A stretch of DNA of 42,853 nt from a virus. Every line of letters begins with the position of its first letter. The stretch's first letter is position 1. A program made the position numbers and the translations under genes. A model generated the notes under the pieces. That model did no database searches and had not been told where the DNA came from. It was given only the letters and a program-made list of their open reading frames with translations. The DNA is taken from IMG/VR virus record IMGVR_UViG_3300048038_000011, positions 1 through 42,853 of that record. One strand, given 5' to 3'. Below, in pieces: positions 24,678 through 31,453 of the stretch.

Positions 24678-25067
24678 CTAGCGACCTTTTTCGTACGCTT
24701 CTGCGTGCAGATAGCTTTCACGGCGCATTTTAGTTTTGTCTGGCCGATTGCCATATGCCTCCAAATGTCGGCGTAAAAACTCACGGTTCAAGTTATTTCT
24801 CGCATTTGCCATTTGGTGTTGCATGTATCTGCGCAAGGTGTCGCGGATAGGACCCTCGATCATTTCTCGCTGCTCATCTTCCAGTTGGCATTTAAATGCT
24901 TCCCACTTACGCATCCGCTCAGACCACGCTTCCGCTTCATGTGCGGTGCTACAAACAATCTTTTCAAAACCATCTGGTGCCGGGAACTGCTCTGGAAGCC
25001 CCATACGGACTTCACCGCGTGTTCCGTCATACCAAAACACAATTTTTGTGGTTAATTGCGCGTTCAA
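24678..25067 (-). CDS. Hypothetical protein coupled to terminase
   Basis: Encodes 129 residues from a TTG at 25067, which overlaps the terminase TGA (TTGA) and has GGAGGT 6 nt upstream. Helical and charged: VCSTAHEAEAWSERMRKWEA, EDEQREMIEGPIRDTLRRYM, RNNLNREFLRRHLEAYGNRP. No family was recognised. Position between large terminase and portal suggests a packaging or portal-associated accessory. Confidence 0.65.
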   Translation of the reverse strand: MNAQLTTKIVFWYDGTRGEVRMGLPEQFPAPDGFEKIVCSTAHEAEAWSERMRKWEAFKCQLEDEQREMIEGPIRDTLRRYMQHQMANARNNLNREFLRRHLEAYGNRPDKTKMRRESYLHAEAYEKGR

Positions 25068-27616
25068 TCGAGACCTCCCACAGACACCATGTTTGTATTG
25101 CACACAGCTTTGCTCATCGGCGGCACTTTCTCCGTTGGCAGCGCGTAGCGCTTTTGTGATCTTTCCGCAAGGATGTCAAAGTCATGCGCAGTAAAGAAAG
25201 ATTGCGCCGCCGCACGCACGCGATCATCATGCTGGCCACTGCGGTGCTCCATCTTGGAAATTCTGCCAGCCGCTGCATGTCGTTCCAGCGTTTTTAATTC
25301 TTCAATCAACCAGCGCGATGCCGGGCGATACCAGCCACCATTTACCGCTTCGGTAAAGCGAGTCATCAGGATTGGCACGCTCCACACGTTTGAAAACCAA
25401 CCTTGTTTCTTGCCAGCATCGTCTTTGATTTTTTTACTGTCGTAGCGCCGCGGAATGTGATGCCAATGGAACCCCATCAGTTTTAATTGGTGCTGGCATG
25501 TATCACCGGGTCTTCCGATCTGTTCCACGCAAAACTTTACACCGCGCGAATCTTTTGAATTTTCGCCATACCAGGCAGCAATGCAAGCTGCAAATCCGAC
25601 GACCTGCGCAGAGTTGATTCGGTTCGATACCAGCTCAGCCACCTGGTAGTCATATTCATCACCAAAGCGGTTGCGCGTTACTGATACGCAGGTTCTGTCT
25701 TCATCTTCTTTGCCAAGTCCATCAGCCGTATCGATGCCGCAACTGTAGGTGTATCCACGCTTGGGCTCTTCATATACCAAGAGCTTGTCAAAAGTCTCTT
25801 GCTCCACATCTTCGTCAAAAGGAAGAAGCGGAACTAAAACCCAGTCATAGCGCTGGCCACGATCTGATTTCCAGCTCACACGGATATGTGCCTTGTCGTA
25901 GTCGATCAGTGGTTCTGGCGGCTCAAATCCATCGTCAATAGAATCTCCAGTAATGGCATACGCTTGTACCGGGTTTTTTCTTTCTTTGGTACTTCCACGC
26001 ACTTCATAGATGTGATCTTCGATTTCTTGAATCGTTTCTACGTCAAACACGCTATCGTGCACACCCGTCAACGCTTCAAAATCATCGGCCGGCATCTGAG
26101 CGAGCCAAATTTTTTGGCTGTGGTTTTTGCACGATTTGGCAAAATTGAATTCCCAGAACCACTGCTGCTCCAGCGGCATACGCCAATCCTTGCCGGCAAT
26201 CCGTGACAAGAACGGCGTATTGCGGATGTAGGATTCCGCGCGGATCACATGCTTGCGTGTTGCTTCCATCCGCTTCTGATAAAAGCCTTCTGGAACTGGA
26301 AACTGACGAATCCAGGCAGCTTCCGGATAAAGATCCGTCGCCATGGGCCATGGAATGAATACCGGGCAAAGATCATGCAGTCCTTTGGGAAAGTCTTCCT
26401 TGGCTGCACGCCAGGTTTCAGCCAGCCATCCTGTATTTCCGCCACCAGTGCCTTCAAACACCATAAAAAGGTTGGGAGTAGCATGCGTAGCACGCAACAA
26501 TCCTTCTTCGATAACCTTTTTGGGCTTTGGAATGTCCGCAAGTTCCGAGACATGAATGCAGTTATGTACTGCAAACTGCTCCGTCTGGAATGAATGATCC
26601 GCATGATCAACTTCAACATCCCAGAACTCTTTTCGGAATCCTTCTTCAATATGCGTAATGACGGTATCGACGATTTGGCCTTCATCGTTCATACGAGTCA
26701 TCAACTGTCCAGCACAAAGGTCTTGAGCCTGCATCCAGCCTGTTGCTGTGTAAATTGCGTGATCAAATGTGCATTCAAGCGGCATATCAACGCCAGCGAC
26801 CCAAATAATTTTTGTTGGCTCGTCTGTGCGTTCTGTTTTCCACGCCTTCTTTACATGAGCAGCAACATTTTGATGCGTCAAAATTACATCGTTGTCTGTC
26901 AAAGTGTCAACGCGTTTTAACGCGCCGTCTGCAAGGCGAATCAGCGTGTCTGGAGCAAGGCACGTTGGCGTCCAACCTTGTGCAATGCCGGTTGCCTGCA
27001 TACCAGACTGAATCGAGAGAACCGACCCGTTGTCAAAAGCACCCTTCGGCAAGCGCCGCGGCACTAGCCACCAGGGGCATTGGTTGTAGGCAATATCCAA
27101 GATGCGCCCAATCAGCTCGGATTTATCTGACTGCACAGAAGCCATCACGGCCTGCGTATGCGGAATGAACAGCATTCTTTGAAGAAACTTCAAAGCGGTT
27201 TTTGTGGTAATGCCTACCTGCCGCGCTTTCAGGATCAAGAGACGGATAGCAACTTGCTGCTCGTCGAAATCGGCAATCACAGAATCAAAGACTTCCTGCG
27301 ATTTTCTGTTTTTAAATTTGAAGATTTCGCCGCCCTCGTTGCAGACATAGGCGTAGCACTCGTCAAAGTAGCCGCTATCGAGGCCACACATGACCTGCTC
27401 GTTCTCAATCCAACGCCAAATTTCCTTGCGACGTTTTTCTGTAATGGAGCGAACAAGGGAGATGTAAGAAGATCGCGAGTTCGATTCAATTTTTACAATC
27501 GAGTCGATATAGTGTTTAAATTCTTCTACCTGAGCAAACGTATGAGGGGTAGGCATCCACCCCTCACGCGCGGCAAACTTGTCCAGGTTCTGAATGATAA
27601 TCTTTTCGGAATACAT
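25064..27616 (-). CDS. Large terminase subunit interrupted by a mini-intein
   Basis: The precursor is 850 residues; the mature protein after splicing would be 716. The ATPase domain shows the Walker A-like KARQVGITTKT (about 130-140) and the Walker B region IHVSELADIP (354-363). The C-terminal nuclease domain has an RNase H-like acidic set: GIDTADG (Asp629), FCVEQIG (Glu698) and HRSGQHDDR (Asp797/798). Residues 219-352 are an intein splitting the protein immediately before the Walker B strand. It powers DNA packaging at the portal and cuts concatemers. It starts after GAGGG, 13 nt from the upstream basic-peptide gene. Confidence 0.9.
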   Translation of the reverse strand: MYSEKIIIQNLDKFAAREGWMPTPHTFAQVEEFKHYIDSIVKIESNSRSSYISLVRSITEKRRKEIWRWIENEQVMCGLDSGYFDECYAYVCNEGGEIFKFKNRKSQEVFDSVIADFDEQQVAIRLLILKARQVGITTKTALKFLQRMLFIPHTQAVMASVQSDKSELIGRILDIAYNQCPWWLVPRRLPKGAFDNGSVLSIQSGMQATGIAQGWTPTCLAPDTLIRLADGALKRVDTLTDNDVILTHQNVAAHVKKAWKTERTDEPTKIIWVAGVDMPLECTFDHAIYTATGWMQAQDLCAGQLMTRMNDEGQIVDTVITHIEEGFRKEFWDVEVDHADHSFQTEQFAVHNCIHVSELADIPKPKKVIEEGLLRATHATPNLFMVFEGTGGGNTGWLAETWRAAKEDFPKGLHDLCPVFIPWPMATDLYPEAAWIRQFPVPEGFYQKRMEATRKHVIRAESYIRNTPFLSRIAGKDWRMPLEQQWFWEFNFAKSCKNHSQKIWLAQMPADDFEALTGVHDSVFDVETIQEIEDHIYEVRGSTKERKNPVQAYAITGDSIDDGFEPPEPLIDYDKAHIRVSWKSDRGQRYDWVLVPLLPFDEDVEQETFDKLLVYEEPKRGYTYSCGIDTADGLGKEDEDRTCVSVTRNRFGDEYDYQVAELVSNRINSAQVVGFAACIAAWYGENSKDSRGVKFCVEQIGRPGDTCQHQLKLMGFHWHHIPRRYDSKKIKDDAGKKQGWFSNVWSVPILMTRFTEAVNGGWYRPASRWLIEELKTLERHAAAGRISKMEHRSGQHDDRVRAAAQSFFTAHDFDILAERSQKRYALPTEKVPPMSKAVCNTNMVSVGGLD
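26561..26962 (-). other. Mini-intein in the terminase gene (residues 219-352)
   Basis: 134 residues. The N-terminal splice block begins Cys219 (CLAPDTLIRLADG). Block B has the TxxH signature (CTFDHAIYT). The C-terminal blocks read FWDVEVDHADHSFQTE and end AVHN, with Cys353 as the first C-extein residue. No LAGLIDADG or HNH nuclease lies between the splicing blocks, so this is a minimal, non-homing intein. All residues needed for protein splicing are present. Confidence 0.9.
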
Positions 27617-27629
27617 CAGCCCTCATGAG

Positions 27630-27743
27630 CTAGCCCTTGACGGCAATCGTCTTGCTGGCTCTCTTACCGAGCTTCTTCACATGCTTCGTGTTTTTTCTCA
27701 GATGCTCCAGTTTGGTATTGGAAACAGCCTTGAATTTTGCCAT
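27630..27743 (-). CDS. 37-residue basic peptide
   Basis: The ATG at 27743 lies behind GGAGGAA. The product MAKFKAVSNTKLEHLRKNTK continues KHVKKLGKRASKTIAVKG. It is similar in size, charge and layout to the 35-residue peptide of leader F, pointing to a paralogous pair. It precedes the large terminase gene. A DNA-binding accessory role in packaging is possible but not shown. Confidence 0.65.
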   Translation of the reverse strand: MAKFKAVSNTKLEHLRKNTKHVKKLGKRASKTIAVKG

Positions 27744-27781
27744 GACGTTCCTCCTTGGGGGTATGCAGCGGCCTGGAAAAC

Positions 27782-27894
27782 AGAAATGGCCCAGGAGCCA
27801 TTTCTGGTCCTGAGCCATTGCTTGTTCCCGCGAAGCGAGGGGCATGTGTCTCGGTGATTGCTTTACATCTATACCGAATTACTTTTTGCGTCAA
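27782..27894 (-). promoter_or_regulatory. Leader G: promoter plus two-hairpin 5' leader
   Basis: TTGACG (27889-27894) and TATAGA (27868-27873) are spaced by 15 bp. The 5' motif is GAGACACATGC (27842-27852), hairpin 1 pairs CTCGC with GCGGG (27827-27841) and the leader ATG is at 27818. The conserved segment reads CTCAGGACC here instead of CTCAAGACC, and the distal arm changes to TCCTGGGCC, which restores the long pairing. Confidence 0.75.
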
Positions 27895-27903
27895 GCGTAA
27901 CTT

Positions 27904-28485
27904 TTAATTCTCTGAGCGTAACTGGCGGATCGGAACAAGCTTTTGCAGCGTTTCGCTAGGCGAAGGGAAAAGCTCGTCAATGTCATCCTCGCCGTCAAAA
28001 ACAGTTTTGTCATCAACTTCTTCCTTGTCCGCATTACCTGAAGGACCAAACACAGCTTTACCGATAAACGTCGGGCCTTTGGGCGTAGGAAGGAAGCCCA
28101 GCGCTTGATGCATCATTGTGCGATCCTTTACGCCGCCCGGCATCTGCGCATACTCGATCGTTCTTTTCATGATTGCCGGATGAGAACTAAGCGCAAGAAC
28201 TTTCACAGTGTTTACTGAAGCAGCCTGCAACGCAAACAAGATTGCGCCTGTCAATCGCTGCAGATCAATCTTGGCAGAAAATGCGACAGCTTCCCATGGC
28301 AACACTTCACGATCACCAGTAGGGATGGAATCATACTTTTTCAAAAACTCTGCGATGATTTCATCTTGTGCGCAAAAGCGCATGGCATTCAAGACAGACT
28401 TCAGGCCGCCTTCTGCATTTTTAAACAGCGGGGTAATCGCTGGCAGAGATTCCACCGTCTCTGGCTTAATCTTTAGGCGTCTCAG
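27904..28485 (-). CDS. Probable small terminase-like protein
   Basis: Encodes about 193 residues if translation starts at a CTG at 28485 (GGGAG 9 nt upstream); no ATG fits, and an ATT or a frameshift from the upstream gene is also possible. The central part is helical: KSVLNAMRFCAQDEIIAEFL, VLALSSHPAIMKRTIEYAQM, then GGVKDRTMMHQALGFLPTPK and GPTFIGKAVFG, a pattern seen in small terminase-type phage proteins. The C-terminus is acidic. It lies upstream of the large terminase gene. Start and family are both uncertain. Confidence 0.5.
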   Translation of the reverse strand: MRRLKIKPETVESLPAITPLFKNAEGGLKSVLNAMRFCAQDEIIAEFLKKYDSIPTGDREVLPWEAVAFSAKIDLQRLTGAILFALQAASVNTVKVLALSSHPAIMKRTIEYAQMPGGVKDRTMMHQALGFLPTPKGPTFIGKAVFGPSGNADKEEVDDKTVFDGEDDIDELFPSPSETLQKLVPIRQLRSEN

Positions 28486-28813
28486 CGCTTCCTGCTCCCG
28501 ATTTATCTTCGCTGGAAGTTTCTTGGGCACCGTCAGCGGCTTGTCTCGCAAGGAATTCTCTTTCGCGTTCGCCGATGTATTCTTCTTTTTCAGGGATGGT
28601 AAGCCATTCGTCGAGAGATTCGTTGCTGGCTCCAAGCTGTTCTCGTATGAGGTCTTCTTCATTCGGAACCCGAGAGTAAACAGCTTCTCTGGCTTCTTTC
28701 CGTTCTGGCCACTGCTTGGCGAATTGTTTTTCTTGTGTGTCATAAATGCCTGCCAGTGCAATTGCAATCTGTTCAAATGCCGATACAATGCGCTCTTCCT
28801 GATTCTCCGTCAT
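28466..28813 (-). CDS. Acidic hypothetical protein
   Basis: Encodes 115 residues from the ATG at 28813 behind GGAGGAG, overlapping the upstream TGA (ATGA). Helical and strongly Glu/Ala-rich (ERIVSAFEQIAIALAGIYDT, EEYIGEREREFLARQAADG). The 3' end overlaps the following packaging gene by about 20 nt in another frame. No family was recognised. Confidence 0.6.
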   Translation of the reverse strand: MTENQEERIVSAFEQIAIALAGIYDTQEKQFAKQWPERKEAREAVYSRVPNEEDLIREQLGASNESLDEWLTIPEKEEYIGEREREFLARQAADGAQETSSEDKSGAGSAETPKD

Positions 28814-29127
28814 GGCTCTGGCTCCTCCACCCAACCCGCGCGGCCTTTGCCGAAATCCAGATTTACTTGTGGGCTGTTCCATGTGCCATTTTCTTCGTCG
28901 AACGTCGAAGGTAATGCCGGAATATCCAGCATCGTATCAAGTCGTGTGCGCAAGATTTCTGGAGTCGTTTGCGGACCAACATCATCCCACACCACAAACA
29001 TCTGCCCATCGCTTCGAACGGCTCGAAGAAACTGCACTGCGACTTTCTTCCAGTGGCCAGAATCCTCTTGATCCCAGCGCGGCACCGGTTTCATCCACTC
29101 CGTGCGTAGCCAATGGAATTCGCTCAT
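28810..29127 (-). CDS. Hypothetical protein
   Basis: Encodes 105 residues from the ATG at 29127, which overlaps the upstream TGA (ATGA). Sequence includes MSEFHWLRTEWMKPVPRWDQ, FLRAVRSDGQMFVVWDDVGP and an acidic, Pro-rich end. One of four tightly coupled small genes between the HTH regulator and the terminase block. Family unknown. Confidence 0.6.
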   Translation of the reverse strand: MSEFHWLRTEWMKPVPRWDQEDSGHWKKVAVQFLRAVRSDGQMFVVWDDVGPQTTPEILRTRLDTMLDIPALPSTFDEENGTWNSPQVNLDFGKGRAGWVEEPEP

Positions 29128-29444
29128 TGAATCTTCTCCCGATGACTGTCGCTGTAAGTTGGAAAGATGTTGCCATCAACAAGCGGTCCGCTCTCTAGAT
29201 CTGGTGGATCGAAAGGCAACTCTGGCGTCAACCGCTGCGCGATTTGGTAGGGCGTTTCGAGTGTTGGGTTGGCGCAATTTTTGTGCTCAACCTTGTCTAC
29301 CCAAAACGGCCCTACCTTGACGTGGTGATACTTGTGCCCTTTTAAAATGCGCCTGTGGCACAGTCGGCAAGTCCGATGATGGACAGTCTCCAAATCAAAG
29401 AGCGCGGTCAGTCGCTCGAACCACGTCTGCTTTTTCTCTTTCAT
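29124..29444 (-). CDS. Zinc-finger hypothetical protein
   Basis: Encodes 106 residues. TCRLCHRRILKGHKYHHVKV contains CxxC, and HKNC follows about 20 residues later, a possible zinc site of the CCHC/HNH-remnant type. The start is MKEKKQTWFERLTALFDLET. The TGA overlaps the next ATG. Function unknown; a degenerate HNH-like fold is one possibility. Confidence 0.6.
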   Translation of the reverse strand: MKEKKQTWFERLTALFDLETVHHRTCRLCHRRILKGHKYHHVKVGPFWVDKVEHKNCANPTLETPYQIAQRLTPELPFDPPDLESGPLVDGNIFPTYSDSHREKIQ

Positions 29445-29453
29445 TGCGTGCCT

Positions 29454-29753
29454 TTACTTCTTTTCCGGCAATGCGGGCTTGGGCTGCTCCGACTTTGTTT
29501 GATCCGGCTCCACAACAAAGTTCTGCGGGTTCACTCGATAGCCAGGATGGTTAGCGTTGAACTCCGAAAAGATTGTTTGCTCTTGTTGAAAAGCTTCCTG
29601 CCACTGCTTTTGCGCATCCTGTTTGTTTTTTTCGCAACTTTGAAGCGCAATACGATCAGCAGTGCTCAATTGCGGCATAGGATTTGATCTCTGCACCGAT
29701 TGTGCAAACGCTGGCGTTAATGCCAACGCAAAAATTGCAATCAAACGCTTCAT
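29454..29753 (-). CDS. Small predicted exported protein
   Basis: Encodes 99 residues with a Sec signal peptide MKRLIAIFALALTPAFAQS (AFA-Q cleavage-like site). The mature helix AALQSCEKNKQDAQKQWQEA-like region and Pro-rich tail ending ALPEKK would lie in the periplasm. A periplasmic phage protein could be a spanin-like or exclusion factor, but there is no lipobox or second partner nearby. Confidence 0.6.
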   Translation of the reverse strand: MKRLIAIFALALTPAFAQSVQRSNPMPQLSTADRIALQSCEKNKQDAQKQWQEAFQQEQTIFSEFNANHPGYRVNPQNFVVEPDQTKSEQPKPALPEKK

Positions 29754-29763
29754 GGTCTTCTCC

Positions 29764-30165
29764 TTATTTCTGCTTTTTGGCGTAATGCCGCTTCTTCACA
29801 ACAACAGTACCTTCTTCGTTCTTACCAAGAGTAGGTACGTCTTGCCCGCTACGTTCGCGCACGAGGTTAAGCCGCGGCTCAAGCGGAATCTCAAACTCGG
29901 TGTCAACTTCCGTGTCAATGACAGGCGATTCTCCGTCCACGGGAAAGTCTTCGGTCGCTGGTGCGCTGACAGCGATCTCGGTTTTGACCTCTGCCGCATC
30001 AAGCCCATGCAAAATCAGGTGAACTTTGACTGAGCCGTTGTAGCCGCCAGTATAGGCATCCGTTTCGCGCAGATTGCAATCACTGCGCAGTTTTTCAGCG
30101 ACCTTGTCAAGCAAGTCGTTGATAATCTCTTCTCCCGTCAAACCCTCAACGTAATCGTCTTCCAC
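29764..30165 (-). CDS. Acidic hypothetical protein
   Basis: Encodes 133 residues from a GTG at 30165 with AGGAGAGGT at ideal spacing; longer in-frame starts upstream lack a ribosome binding site. N-terminus VEDDYVEGLTGEEIINDLLD, a beta-rich middle (GYNGSVKVHLILHGLDAAEV), an acidic stretch and a basic tail ending VVVKKRHYAKKQK. Family unknown. Confidence 0.6.
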   Translation of the reverse strand: MEDDYVEGLTGEEIINDLLDKVAEKLRSDCNLRETDAYTGGYNGSVKVHLILHGLDAAEVKTEIAVSAPATEDFPVDGESPVIDTEVDTEFEIPLEPRLNLVRERSGQDVPTLGKNEEGTVVVKKRHYAKKQK

Positions 30166-30182
30166 AAAGCACCTCTCCTGAT

Positions 30183-30407
30183 TTATTCCTTTGTTCTTGC
30201 CTTGCATTCCATGAAAAACCAGAACTTTGCCATTTCCAGCAATCCAACGAGATTGGAATTTTGAAGGTGATTGGAAGAAAATACCAAGTCGCCTTTTTGA
30301 GTCTTATAGATCACCACGATCTCAGTTGGTTCATCCTGATTGAAGTCTTCCAGACAATCAATCAGTACCTGGCTTGGGCTAGTCGGACCTGTAAGCTTGT
30401 CTCCCAT
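30183..30407 (-). CDS. Small phage hypothetical protein
   Basis: Encodes 74 residues. The segment PTEIVVIYKTQKGDLVFSSN, followed by LVGLLEMAKFWFF, matches a recurring phage small-protein pattern (beta strand, S-S-N, then G-L-L-E-x-x-K helix). It directly follows the HTH regulator gene in the same transcript. Function unknown. Confidence 0.6.
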   Translation of the reverse strand: MGDKLTGPTSPSQVLIDCLEDFNQDEPTEIVVIYKTQKGDLVFSSNHLQNSNLVGLLEMAKFWFFMECKARTKE

Positions 30408-30408
30408 C

Positions 30409-30642
30409 TCAGGCAGCCTCTTCGTTGCTGTATCTTGCTTTCAAGGCCAGGAACTTTCTCAACGTATCCGGGAAGGGGCATACCTTCCCTGCCTCGATCA
30501 ACTGCACCGTGCGCCGACTCAAGCCCAGCACTTCAGCAAGCTTGACCTGTGTGAACAGATGATCCTTGCGAAACTTGCGCCATTCTTCTCGACGGCTGTC
30601 TCGATCCTTCAAATCTTCTTCGGTTGGCTTTGATCTTGACAT
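30409..30642 (-). CDS. XRE-family helix-turn-helix regulator
   Basis: Encodes 77 residues. A charged N-terminal arm (SKPTEEDLKDRDSRREEWR) precedes a HTH_3-type fold: TQVKLAEVLGLSRRTVQLIE with the recognition helix SRRTVQLIEAGK, then PFPDTLRKFLAL. It is the first gene of the minus-strand module and diverges from the ribbon-helix-helix gene at 30903; such pairs often form a regulatory switch. Likely controls one or both divergent promoters. Confidence 0.8.
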   Translation of the reverse strand: MSRSKPTEEDLKDRDSRREEWRKFRKDHLFTQVKLAEVLGLSRRTVQLIEAGKVCPFPDTLRKFLALKARYSNEEAA

Positions 30643-30902
30643 TGGTTAACTCCCTCTAGCACCAAACCACTTTCATTCCCACAGTCAATTCCACAGCACA
30701 CCCACCAATGACTTTGCGCATAACCTACGCCAGTCCTGGTTTTCTGTCTACTGTGATTTTTTATTGCGCAAGGATTACGCGTACTTGCCACGCGCAACAA
30801 CGTTTACAAATGCGGCAGCGCAAATGAAAGCCAAAATCTTCAGTTTTTGATCAGTGCGTTTTTAGTGCGATTTCCGTGGTAGTATATGGCTTGGAGGTTT
30901 TC
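30643..30902 (+). promoter_or_regulatory. Divergent control region between the two regulators
   Basis: 260 nt without a gene. On the minus strand TAGACA (30745-30750), a 17-bp spacer and TAGGTT (30722-30727) form a plausible promoter for the HTH gene. TTGCGCATA (30714-30722) abuts its -10 box, as at the portal promoter. TTGCGCAA at 30764-30771 may be a second site. Toward the plus gene only a weak TAGTAT -10 box is seen near 30880. Confidence 0.5.
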
Positions 30903-31103
30903 ATGGCACGCATGACAATTGCACTTCCCGCCGAAATTGTAAAAATCGTTAACGACACTGCGCAAAAAGAGTCGGTTCCAAAGACAGAGGTTATTCGACG
31001 CATGTTTACTGTGCTAAAGCTGGCGCAGGAGGAAAAAAACAAAGGCAATTCTCTTGGCATTGTGAATGGAGACAAGGTCGTTGCTCGTATTGTTGGGGTA
31101 TAA
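30903..31103 (+). CDS. Ribbon-helix-helix (CopG-like) regulator
   Basis: Encodes 66 residues from the ATG at 30903 behind TTGGAGG. The N-terminal strand MARMTIALPAEIVKIVNDTA and helices KTEVIRRMFTVLKLAQEE match the CopG/Arc-type ribbon-helix-helix fold; the C-terminus is a short strand GDKVVARIVGV. Divergent to the HTH regulator. Likely a dimeric DNA-binding repressor; a paired toxin is not evident, so phage regulation is more likely than a toxin-antitoxin role. Confidence 0.75.
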   Translation: MARMTIALPAEIVKIVNDTAQKESVPKTEVIRRMFTVLKLAQEEKNKGNSLGIVNGDKVVARIVGV

Positions 31104-31108
31104 GTTCT

Positions 31109-31381
31109 ATGGAAAATAAGGACAAGGAAAACCCGATCATTGTTGATCTTGGACAACGTGGAGATGTGCCTCGTCCTGACCTTGATCCGCAAAAACTTCT
31201 ATCTTTTGCGCAGCAAATCCTTATGGTTTTAGCTTTTTTGGTGCTTTCAGCTTGCGGGGTTTTATTGCGCTGGCCTGGATCAAAAGAAGCGCAAACCATT
31301 TTTGAACAAGCAAGGACGATTCTTCCGCCAATGGTAACGCTCGTTCTTGGCTTTTACTTCGGCGGTCGCCACTCACGATAA
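31109..31381 (+). CDS. Small membrane protein
   Basis: Encodes 90 residues, 5 nt after the RHH gene. Two membrane spans (ILMVLAFLVLSACGVLLRW and ILPPMVTLVLGFYFGG) with a short loop and a basic C-terminal GRHSR. A strong terminator follows at 31397. Could be an exclusion or holin-type factor expressed with the regulator; family unknown. Confidence 0.6.
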   Translation: MENKDKENPIIVDLGQRGDVPRPDLDPQKLLSFAQQILMVLAFLVLSACGVLLRWPGSKEAQTIFEQARTILPPMVTLVLGFYFGGRHSR

Positions 31382-31396
31382 TTACTTGGGATAAAG

Positions 31397-31425
31397 GCGC
31401 ATCAAACCGATGATGCGCTTTTATT
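31397..31425 (+). terminator. Rho-independent terminator
   Basis: GCGCATCA and TGATGCGC form a perfect 8-bp stem with a 6-nt loop, followed by TTTTATT. It closes the regulator/membrane-protein transcript and isolates the downstream repeat-rich non-coding block. Confidence 0.85.
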
Positions 31426-31453
31426 GCAGAGGAACGTTCATGATGTGCCAGGC

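Noticed and set aside
30609-30800. 63-residue minus frame overlapping the HTH gene start
   Set aside because: Shadow frame in the regulator control region, without ribosome binding site.
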